Shown in pieces: positions 1-6,823 of a stretch of 56,180 nt of DNA. The stretch comes from a virus. Position 1 is the first letter of the stretch. Every line of letters starts with the position of its first letter. Both the position numbers and the translations under genes were made by a program. Under the pieces are notes generated by a model, which worked only from the letters and a program-made list of their open reading frames with translations, was not told the origin of the DNA and did not search any database. The stretch spans positions 1 through 56,180 of the IMG/VR virus record IMGVR_UViG_3300028595_000015; one strand, given 5' to 3'.

Positions 1-6
1 CCTAAA

Positions 7-24
7 AATTCCCCCGGGGGAATT
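7..24. repeat. perfect 18-bp GC-core palindrome
   Basis: Five C followed by five G flanked by AATT on both sides forms a perfect palindrome in otherwise AT-rich DNA. It lies upstream of the packaging genes. It could be a terminator stem, part of a cos/pac region, or a contig-end feature. The shape is seen directly; the role is not known. Confidence 0.6.
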
Positions 25-40
25 ATCGATGAGATGTTTT

Positions 41-156
41 TAAGTATCTACCCAGATATATATGTATCTAGCGCACCTGGGATTTTCTTTCTAAGTTCTC
101 CTTACCTTCTATATTTTTAAATGCGTAAAAGTGCTATATATCTGGTTAGATACTTA
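41..156. repeat. 22-bp inverted repeat with 72-bp spacer, candidate packaging (pac/cos) recognition region
   Basis: The arms 41-62 and 135-156 are inverted copies differing at about one position, and an extra GTATCTA occurs at 64-70 in the spacer. The repeat sits immediately upstream of the gene read here as a terminase small-subunit candidate. Small terminase subunits usually bind repeated sites near their own gene, so a packaging site is a reasonable inference. A transcription operator is the alternative. Confidence 0.4.
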
Positions 157-184
157 ACTATATTACATTGAAAGGAGGGTTAAT

Positions 185-523
185 GTGTCAACAAGTAAAC
201 AAAAAGTAATAAGAACTAATGGTAAAAATATTAGGCCAGCTCTTTCTCCAGAAGCAGAAGAGCAAAAAATGATATCTCTTGCCGTTGACTTAGCAAAAAG
301 ACAGTTAATTGATGGCACGGCCTCCTCACAAGTCATAACACACTATTTACAATTAGGTTCTAGCAAGAAAAAATTGGAAATGGAAAAAATGGAAATAGAA
401 AAACAATTATTAGAAGCAAAAACGAAATCGTATCAGTCTGGCGAGAATGTTGAAAAACTTTACAACGAAGCAATAAAAGCTTTTACTTCTTACTCAGGCA
501 CAATGGATAAAGATTATGAATAG
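185..523 (+). CDS. putative terminase small subunit-like protein
   Basis: A 112-residue protein starting at GTG behind a strong AAAGGAGGG site; the ATG two bases upstream is out of frame and closes quickly. Residues 22-60 look like a compact helical region ending in HYLQLGS, followed by a charged coiled coil (about 62-85, KLEMEKMEIEKQ) and a short tail. I recognise this architecture from small proteins that open the packaging module of Bacillota phages. Position first in the module, just before an HNH gene and close to the large terminase, supports a DNA-recognition role. It overlaps the HNH gene by 8 bp. No catalytic motif is visible and no classical helix-turn-helix is obvious, so the assignment rests mainly on context. 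Confidence 0.45.
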   Translation: MSTSKQKVIRTNGKNIRPALSPEAEEQKMISLAVDLAKRQLIDGTASSQVITHYLQLGSSKKKLEMEKMEIEKQLLEAKTKSYQSGENVEKLYNEAIKAFTSYSGTMDKDYE

Positions 524-944
524 TGGATATTTGCGAACTTACTCTGAACTTTGTACATTGAACTCATATGATGAGCGTTTTGAATATTTGTTGTTAAATG
601 GGAGAGTTGGAGCAGAAACATTTGGATTTGATAGATATCTAAATCAAAAACTATATAAATCAAAAGAATGGCAAAGAGTTAGAAACCATGTAATAATGAG
701 AGATATGGGTTGCGACTTAGGTTTGGAGGGTTATGATATTTTTGGAACAATATATGTTCATCATATGAACCCAATAGGACCAGACGAAATATTAAATGAT
801 CCAGAGTATGTTTTAAATCCAGAATACTTAATATGTGTTACAATGGATACCCATAATGCCATACACTATGGTGATGGGTCTCATTTAAATAGGATGAAGG
901 TCATAGTTAGAAAACCAAATGATCATTGTCCTTGGAAAAAATAA
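516..944 (+). CDS. HNH endonuclease
   Basis: A 142-residue protein. The segment after KEWQRVRNHVIMRD is followed by VHHMNPI (residues about 84-90) and then by TMDTHNAIHYGD (about 112-123), which supply the His-His, Asn and His of the HNH (beta-beta-alpha-metal) fold. The usual zinc-binding CxxC pairs are missing; only one cysteine (MGCDL) is at the expected place. HNH proteins next to terminase genes are common in HK97-type phages and in several cases are needed with TerL for cos cleavage and packaging. That role is inferred here from position. A free-standing homing nuclease is the alternative. Confidence 0.85.
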   Translation: MNSGYLRTYSELCTLNSYDERFEYLLLNGRVGAETFGFDRYLNQKLYKSKEWQRVRNHVIMRDMGCDLGLEGYDIFGTIYVHHMNPIGPDEILNDPEYVLNPEYLICVTMDTHNAIHYGDGSHLNRMKVIVRKPNDHCPWKK

Positions 945-958
945 TAAGGAGAGATAAA

Positions 959-1384
959 ATGCCAAAAAGTAAATCATCTACGAAAAAGAAAGTAGAAAAA
1001 GAAGAAGTATTAGAAGAAGTAGTAGAAGAAGTAGAAGAAGAAGTAGTGGAGTCAGAAGTAGCAGAAGAAGTTGTTGAATTAGAAGGCGGACCAATCGAGG
1101 AGGTTTTTGAAAAAGCACCACACGAAGACGTTGCGCCAGACCCAAAACCTATTAAGAAAAAGGCATTGGGAAAAGTAAGTGGTGTTGTCTTTAATTGCAA
1201 CGCACTAAGACTAAGAGAAGGTGCAAATCTTAAAACAGGAACAATGGCTATCATGGAAAATGGGTCTAAGGTAGTTGTTGATTTAGACAATTCAACAGAG
1301 TCTTTCTATGAGGTTACGTATAACTCAAGTGGTCAAGAGTTGATTGGATATGCCCTTAAAAAGTATATTGAAGTAGTAGGTTAA
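959..1384 (+). CDS. acidic protein with bacterial SH3-like domain
   Basis: The ATG at 959 follows AAGGAGAGATAA and is preferred over an in-frame ATG 33 bp upstream that lies inside the HNH gene. The first part is a very acidic low-complexity stretch of Glu/Val repeats (about residues 13-45). The C-terminal 70 residues (KVSGVVFNCNALRLREG ... GYALKKYIEVV) match the pattern of SH3_3-type domains: Asn-x-x-Leu-x-Leu-Arg near the start and a Gly-Tyr-x-hydrophobic stretch at the end. Such domains normally bind peptides or cell wall. Its place between packaging and head genes suggests a virion or assembly role rather than lysis, since no catalytic domain is attached. Confidence 0.6.
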   Translation: MPKSKSSTKKKVEKEEVLEEVVEEVEEEVVESEVAEEVVELEGGPIEEVFEKAPHEDVAPDPKPIKKKALGKVSGVVFNCNALRLREGANLKTGTMAIMENGSKVVVDLDNSTESFYEVTYNSSGQELIGYALKKYIEVVG

Positions 1385-1388
1385 GATC

Positions 1389-1793
1389 ATGGCAGTTCCT
1401 ATCGTAGGCAACGACGACTCTATCTTAGTACAAGTTAAAAAAATATTAGGAATGAATGAGGCGTATACGGCTTTCGATATCGATATAACATTGCACATAA
1501 ATACAGTTCTTAGCAACCTAACTCAAATGGGGGTTATAAAGGAATCAGGATTTATGGTAACTGGTGTTGATGAAAAATGGTCCGACTTAGGTTTGACAAG
1601 TATTATTAAAACACAACAAATAAAATCTTACATACCTTTAAAAGTAAGGATGATGTTTGACCCACCAACAAATGCTAATGTTAAAAAAGCCATCGACGAG
1701 TCTATAGAAGAGATTGAATTTCGACTATTCGTTGAAGAGGAAAATAATAGATACGATAGCCTTATAGTATCAGAAGAGGAGGAATCGTCATGA
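1389..1793 (+). CDS. head-tail connector (gp6-like adaptor)
   Basis: A 134-residue protein resembling phage head-tail connectors. It has an N-terminal helix of the type DSILVQVKKILGM, a middle block containing LHINTVLSNLTQMGV, and the helical hallmark YIPLKVRMMFDPPT before a C-terminal helix ending in an acidic Glu-rich tail. This helical adaptor normally forms a ring beneath the portal. It overlaps the next gene by 4 bp (ATGA), suggesting translational coupling. It lies before the large terminase rather than after the capsid gene, which is an unusual order. Confidence 0.7.
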   Translation: MAVPIVGNDDSILVQVKKILGMNEAYTAFDIDITLHINTVLSNLTQMGVIKESGFMVTGVDEKWSDLGLTSIIKTQQIKSYIPLKVRMMFDPPTNANVKKAIDESIEEIEFRLFVEEENNRYDSLIVSEEEESS

Positions 1794-2332
1794 TAAAAAA
1801 ATATATTGCGCATAGTGATTTATCTCATGCTGGTATAAAAGGTCAAAAATGGGGAATTCGCCGATATCAAAACGAGGATGGTAGTTTAACCGAAGAGGGT
1901 AAATTACGATATGGTAAAGGCGGAACTCATGAAAAGATAACAACTATCGAAAAAGATTACCATAATGTTAGTACAAAAGCTGCTAAAGAAGGTTTAAAAG
2001 GAGTTTCTGATGCTTCAAAAACTGCTGATAATGCCCTTAGAACAATCGGTACTAATAAATCAAAAGCTGTTAATTATAAAGACTATAGTAAAATTAGTGA
2101 TTCAGAACTAAGAGCAAGAATCAATAGATTGAATATGGAGAGAAGCTACGGCGAATTAACAGGAGATACTAAAAGAGTTAGAACTGGTCAAGACTGGACA
2201 AGAGAAGTGCTTCAAACTGTTGGGGCTGTTGCTGGTATAGGGGCTACTATTGCAGGAACCGCATATACAATTAGTCAACTTAAAATGCCTGGTTTAGATC
2301 CAAGTAAGAAAAAAGGAGGTAAGTCTAAATGA
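1790..2332 (+). CDS. tagged head-module protein A (HxGIKGQKWG tag)
   Basis: 180 residues. Residues about 13-42 carry a conserved tag (HAGIKGQKWGIRRYQ, then NEDGSLT and RY) shared with three neighbouring proteins. After it come a charged helical middle and a hydrophobic Gly/Ala-rich segment near the C-terminus (about 143-165), followed by a Lys-rich end. This tag occurs in many Bacillota phage proteins, but I know of no demonstrated function. Location beside terminase and portal and the membrane-like segment are compatible with an internal head or ejected protein; this is inference. Start chosen at the ATG behind GAGGAGG, overlapping the connector stop. Confidence 0.55.
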   Translation: MIKKYIAHSDLSHAGIKGQKWGIRRYQNEDGSLTEEGKLRYGKGGTHEKITTIEKDYHNVSTKAAKEGLKGVSDASKTADNALRTIGTNKSKAVNYKDYSKISDSELRARINRLNMERSYGELTGDTKRVRTGQDWTREVLQTVGAVAGIGATIAGTAYTISQLKMPGLDPSKKKGGKSK

Positions 2333-2802
2333 TAAAAAAATATATTACTCATGGCGATTTATCACACCACGGTATAAAAGGTCAAAAATGGGGAGTTCGC
2401 CGTTATCAAAATAACGACGGTAGTTTAACAACTAGAGGTCGCGCAAGATATAATGTTAACGAGGATGGTACTGTTAGGCTTAAAAAGAGTTATAGAACCC
2501 GAAAAAACGTTGTTGGGGGTATTAAAACAGTTGCTGGATTAAACAATATTGTTAAAGGTATCTCTGGGATAAGAGCTGCTAAGAAAGTTGGAATCAAAGG
2601 TGATGATGCCAAAAAATTTATGACCAAAAATGTAACATCAATGTTGATAGGGTCTATAGTTGTTGGGTCTGGGGTTAAGAATTTTGTACAAGCCAATAGA
2701 AGAGTTACATTTAATTCCACTGGGATGGGCGATAGTCCTGAGACATTTGTTGGCAAACCTAAAACGAGAAAACAAGTTTTACAGTATCAACAAAGATTGT
2801 AA
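2329..2802 (+). CDS. tagged head-module protein B
   Basis: 157 residues beginning nearly identically to its left neighbour (MIKKYI, then HGDLSHHGIKGQKWGVRRYQ). After the tag the protein diverges: a basic stretch (RLKKSYRTRKN), then two Gly-rich amphipathic or membrane-like segments (about 66-85 and 100-118), then a basic tail. The two genes overlap by 4 bp. The shared first 40 residues with unrelated remainders indicate a modular tag rather than simple gene duplication. Function unknown; a virion-internal role is inferred from context. Confidence 0.55.
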   Translation: MIKKYITHGDLSHHGIKGQKWGVRRYQNNDGSLTTRGRARYNVNEDGTVRLKKSYRTRKNVVGGIKTVAGLNNIVKGISGIRAAKKVGIKGDDAKKFMTKNVTSMLIGSIVVGSGVKNFVQANRRVTFNSTGMGDSPETFVGKPKTRKQVLQYQQRL

Positions 2803-2813
2803 GGTGAGATGAT

Positions 2814-4559
2814 ATGGCATTATCTAACACAGCCGTCCCAAAGTATTATGGTGAATTTAGAGATGCCGTACTAAGAGGTGATTTGCCTGTTTGTAGGGAA
2901 ATCTCTATGGAAATGAATAGAATAGATGATCTTATAAAAAATCCAGGAGTTTATTATGATGATTTAGCTATAAATGGTTTTATACTATATAGCGAAAAAG
3001 AGTTAACACTTACAGATGGTTCTGATTTGAAACTACTAGACAGTTTTAAATTATGGGCAGAGCAAGCTTTATCTTGGTTTTACTATGTAGAAAGATCCAT
3101 ATACGTAAAAGATAAAAACTCAAAAAGAGGTCATTATGAAAAACGAATGATTAAAAAAAGATTAACGAATAAACAGTATTTAATAGTTGCCAGGGGTGCT
3201 GCCAAATCTATGTATGCGTCATTATTACAAAGCTATATGCTTAATATAGATCCGCACACAACTTATCAGATAACTACCGCCCCAACAATGAAACAAGCAG
3301 AGGAAGTAATGTCTCCTATAAGAACTTCGATAATAAGGTCAAGAGGACCTCTTTTTAAGTTTTTAACAGAGGGGTCGTTACAAAACACTACTGGGTCAAA
3401 AGCTAATCGTGTAAAATTAGCGTCTACAAAGAAAGGGATTGAAAATTTCTTAACAGGTTCCTCGTTGGAGATTAGACCAATGAGGATAGACAAATTACAA
3501 GGTTTAAGGTGTAAGATGGCTACTGTTGATGAATGGCTTTCTGGTGATGTTAGAGAAGACGTTGTTGGAGCAATAGAACAAGGAGCTTCTAAAGTTGACG
3601 ATTATTTAATAGTTGCGGTTTCTTCAGAAGGTACTGTTAGGAATGGTTCAGGGGACACAATCAAAATGGAATTATTAGACATATTAAAAGGCGAATATGT
3701 TGCGCCGCATGTTTCTATATTCTATTATAGATTGGATAGCGTTGATGAAGTTGCGGATCCAGATATGTGGGTAAAAGCAAATCCAAATATAGGTATAACC
3801 GTATCTTATGAGTCATATCAACTAGATGTAGAAAGGGCTGAAAAAGCTCCTGCGGTTAGAAACGATATATTGGCAAAAAGATTTGGAATACCAATGGAGG
3901 GGTTTACATATTTCTTCACATACGAGGAAACAATCCCGCATAATAGAAAAAGTTTTTGGAATATGCCATGTGCTTTGGGTGTAGACCTATCACAAGGTGA
4001 TGACTTCTGTGCATTCACATTTCTATTCCCTCTTCCAAACGGAAGTTTTGGGATAAAAACTAGAAGCTACATTACTGAATACACCATGATGAAATTACCA
4101 ACGGCCATGAAAATAAAGTATAACGAATTTATTCAAGAAGGTTCTTTAATGGTTATGGTTGGTAATATACTAGACATGCATGAAGTATATGAGGATTTAG
4201 ATGCGTTTATAATAAAAGAAGAATATGATGTTAGATGTATGGGTTTTGATCCTTATAATGCGAAGGAGTTTGTTGAATGGTGGCAGACAGAAAACGGTCC
4301 TTATGGGATAGTTAAAGTAATACAAGGTGCAAAAACAGAGACAGTTCCATTGGGTGAATTGAAAAAACTCGCTGAACAGAGAGCTTTATTGTTCGATGAA
4401 CAATTAATGATGTTCGCTATGGGTAATGCTATAACTTTGGAAGACACTAATGGGAACCGAAAACTTTATAAAAAAAGAAGAGAAGCAAAAATAGATAACG
4501 TAGCAGCCTTAGTGGATGCATTTATTGCGTTTAAACAGAATAAGGAGGCGTTCGAATGA
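2814..4559 (+). CDS. terL: terminase large subunit
   Basis: 581 residues, normal length for TerL, the ATPase-nuclease motor that packages DNA through the portal. The N-terminal ATPase shows a Walker A variant ARGAAKS (about 126-132) and Walker B MATVDEW with the Asp-Glu pair near 239-240. The C-terminal RNase H-like nuclease shows LGVDLSQGDD (about 388-397) as the first metal ligand and MGFDPYNAKEF further on. This pattern fits the Terminase_1 type found in HK97-like phages. It is flanked on both sides by tag-bearing small proteins. The ATG follows AAGGTGAGATGAT. Confidence 0.95.
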   Translation: MALSNTAVPKYYGEFRDAVLRGDLPVCREISMEMNRIDDLIKNPGVYYDDLAINGFILYSEKELTLTDGSDLKLLDSFKLWAEQALSWFYYVERSIYVKDKNSKRGHYEKRMIKKRLTNKQYLIVARGAAKSMYASLLQSYMLNIDPHTTYQITTAPTMKQAEEVMSPIRTSIIRSRGPLFKFLTEGSLQNTTGSKANRVKLASTKKGIENFLTGSSLEIRPMRIDKLQGLRCKMATVDEWLSGDVREDVVGAIEQGASKVDDYLIVAVSSEGTVRNGSGDTIKMELLDILKGEYVAPHVSIFYYRLDSVDEVADPDMWVKANPNIGITVSYESYQLDVERAEKAPAVRNDILAKRFGIPMEGFTYFFTYEETIPHNRKSFWNMPCALGVDLSQGDDFCAFTFLFPLPNGSFGIKTRSYITEYTMMKLPTAMKIKYNEFIQEGSLMVMVGNILDMHEVYEDLDAFIIKEEYDVRCMGFDPYNAKEFVEWWQTENGPYGIVKVIQGAKTETVPLGELKKLAEQRALLFDEQLMMFAMGNAITLEDTNGNRKLYKKRREAKIDNVAALVDAFIAFKQNKEAFE

Positions 4560-4560
4560 T

Positions 4561-5049
4561 ATGAATAAATATTACATAGCGCATCATGGTATTAAAGGCC
4601 AGAAATGGGGTTTAAGAAGATATCAAAACCCTGATGGGTCGTTGACACCGGAGGGTTTTAAACGTTATGGAACTGTCGAAAATATGGAACGCTCTAGAGA
4701 TAGAAATAAAAAGATTGCTATTGGGGTTGGTGTTGCTGGCGCAGTAGCGGGGGTAGGTTATCTCGCGGTTAAAAACAGTAAACAAAAATCGAAAATAGAG
4801 TCTTATAAGAAAGCGGACCAGGCAAGAGAAGCTAAAAAAGCTGCCGCAAATGCTAAAAGAGCGGCTACTATAGCCTCTAAAAAAGCAAACGGTACTTGGC
4901 GAACAACTAAAAAAATAAGTATACCAAAGGGGTCTGATGTATCTTTAACTACATTTTTTAGAGATAGAGATGGGCTTAGGACTGATATCATCAAAGACGT
5001 AAAAGAGTATTTGAACGTTTTAGGTGGAACAGTTAAGGCAGGAGGGTAA
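4561..5049 (+). CDS. tagged head-module protein C
   Basis: 162 residues when started at ATG 4561, right after the terminase stop; the Shine-Dalgarno GGAGG lies inside the terminase end. The tag is at the extreme N-terminus (HHGIKGQKWGLRRYQ then NPDGSLTPEG). It is followed by a single hydrophobic span (IAIGVGVAGAVAGVGYLAV, about 56-74) and a Lys/Ala-rich helical region. Domain order is tag, membrane-like helix, basic tail. Function unknown. The proximity to terL and portal and the membrane-like helix make it a candidate internal or ejection protein, by inference. Confidence 0.55.
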   Translation: MNKYYIAHHGIKGQKWGLRRYQNPDGSLTPEGFKRYGTVENMERSRDRNKKIAIGVGVAGAVAGVGYLAVKNSKQKSKIESYKKADQAREAKKAAANAKRAATIASKKANGTWRTTKKISIPKGSDVSLTTFFRDRDGLRTDIIKDVKEYLNVLGGTVKAGG

Positions 5050-5054
5050 TTAAT

Positions 5055-5540
5055 ATGATAAAAACATATATAGCCCACCACGGTATAAAAGGTCAAAAAT
5101 GGGGAATTCGTCGATATCAAAACGAGGATGGTAGTTTAACACCAGCGGGAGTTCGGCGATATCAACGCCTTGACGAACGGTGGGTTAATAAAAAATCCGA
5201 CAAGATATACAAGAAAGCAATTAAAGAATCTAAACCAGAGATGAGAGAATTTGTTAAAGAACTTCAAAAAAATCATCCCACTGCCGGTAAGAGAACCATG
5301 TATAATATGTATAATAAAAAACTAGCAGAAGTGATGAGAACAAAAACAAAAGATATCGAATCGCCGTCTGGAAAAGTAATCGAATGGGTTGCCAAGAGAG
5401 GAACAATAGGCGTGCATATGGCGTTGGCTGATAGAGGATACGATATTAATAATCTTAAGAATGGTGTTTGGGCTGATGGTAGAATAGCCTATAGAGAAAA
5501 CAAAGTTGACATGCAAAATTCAGGAAGGGACGGTAGGTAA
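5055..5540 (+). CDS. tagged head-module protein D
   Basis: 161 residues. The tag is at residues 6-38 (AHHGIKGQKWGIRRYQ then NEDGSLTPAG). DNA in this stretch is nearly identical to the corresponding part of the gene at 1790, so the tag-coding DNA itself is duplicated or exchanged. The rest is charged and helical (KKAIKESKPEMREFVKEL), with no membrane span, and lacks a recognisable domain. It ends two bases before the portal start. Function unknown. Confidence 0.55.
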   Translation: MIKTYIAHHGIKGQKWGIRRYQNEDGSLTPAGVRRYQRLDERWVNKKSDKIYKKAIKESKPEMREFVKELQKNHPTAGKRTMYNMYNKKLAEVMRTKTKDIESPSGKVIEWVAKRGTIGVHMALADRGYDINNLKNGVWADGRIAYRENKVDMQNSGRDGR

Positions 5541-5542
5541 AC

Positions 5543-6823
5543 ATGGGAATGATTGATAGATTAAAACACGCTTGGAATTCCTTTGTTAATGAGGAAAGCA
5601 ATCCTAAAATATTCACTCAAAATTTAGGATATTCAACGTCCTACAGACCTGATAGAAGAACATTTACAAGAGGAAACGAGAAATCTATAGTTACGTCAGT
5701 ATATAATAGAATAGCAATAGATTGTTCAACAATGCCTATAAAACATGTTAAATTGGATGATAACGACAGGTATGATAAATTAATAAAATCTAATTTGAAT
5801 TCCTGTTTGACGTTAGAAGCCAATAAAGATCAACATGCTAGAGCATTTATGCAAGATATAGTTATTTCTTTATTTGATGAAGGGGTTGTTGCTGTAGTCC
5901 CCGTTGACACAAGTGTTAGTATAGAAAAAGGGTCTTTCGATATACATAGTATGAGAACTGGTAAGATAATACAATGGTATCCAGATCATGTTAAGGTTGA
6001 AGTGTATAATGATCGTGAAGGTGTAAAACAAAATTTAACACTACCTAAGAATCGAGTTGCTATTATAGAGAATCCATACTATGCTATAATGAATGAGAAA
6101 AACTCAGTATTACAACGTTTAATAACTAAATTGAATTTGCTGGATACGATAGATAATCAATCAGGGTCCGGTAAGTTAGATTTAATTATACAGTTACCAT
6201 ACGCTATAAAAAGTGAGGCTAGGGAAAAACAAGCCGATCTAAGAAAACAGCGTTTGGAACAACAATTAGCGGACTCTAAATACGGTATTGCATATACCGA
6301 TGGTTCAGAGAAGATAACACAACTTAATCGTCCCGTAGATAACAATTTATTAAAGCAAGTCGAATACTTAACGAGTATGCTGTATAGCCAGTTAGGAATA
6401 AGTAATGCGATATTAAATGGTACTGCGAGCGAGACAGAAATGTTAAATTATCTGCACGGTACTGTAGAACCTATTTTATCCGCGATAATTCTTGAGTTCA
6501 ATAGAAAGTTTTTAACAAAAACTGCAAGAACGCAAGGTCAAACATTAAAATACTTTAACGATCCTTTTAGGTTAGTTACAGTTGCTAATTTGGCAGAAGT
6601 TGCGGATAAGTTCACAAGAAATGAGATAATGACATCAAATGAAATCAGACAAATCATAGGTTTAAAACCTGTAAATAATCCTGACGCAGATTCTCTTAGA
6701 AATAAGAATCTTAACAAGGAAAAAGATTCTGGTGATATTAAAAAAGATGGTGAATTTATCAAAGAGAAACAAGTAGAAGAATCAAATTCTGATACTGGAA
6801 ATGGAGAAATTCAAAATGGATAA
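5543..6823 (+). CDS. portal protein
   Basis: 426 residues, the size of HK97-type portal proteins, which form the dodecameric DNA channel at one capsid vertex. Visible hallmarks are the N-terminal SVYNRIAIDCSTMPIKHVKL helix region, the wing region rich in beta strands, the stem/crown stretch with QLNRPVDNNLLKQVEYLTSML, and then SNAILNGTASETEMLNYL, typical of the clip/stem helices. The C-terminal 50 residues are charged and probably disordered. Located immediately upstream of the protease-capsid gene as expected. Its stop overlaps the start of that gene. Confidence 0.9.
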   Translation: MGMIDRLKHAWNSFVNEESNPKIFTQNLGYSTSYRPDRRTFTRGNEKSIVTSVYNRIAIDCSTMPIKHVKLDDNDRYDKLIKSNLNSCLTLEANKDQHARAFMQDIVISLFDEGVVAVVPVDTSVSIEKGSFDIHSMRTGKIIQWYPDHVKVEVYNDREGVKQNLTLPKNRVAIIENPYYAIMNEKNSVLQRLITKLNLLDTIDNQSGSGKLDLIIQLPYAIKSEAREKQADLRKQRLEQQLADSKYGIAYTDGSEKITQLNRPVDNNLLKQVEYLTSMLYSQLGISNAILNGTASETEMLNYLHGTVEPILSAIILEFNRKFLTKTARTQGQTLKYFNDPFRLVTVANLAEVADKFTRNEIMTSNEIRQIIGLKPVNNPDADSLRNKNLNKEKDSGDIKKDGEFIKEKQVEESNSDTGNGEIQNG

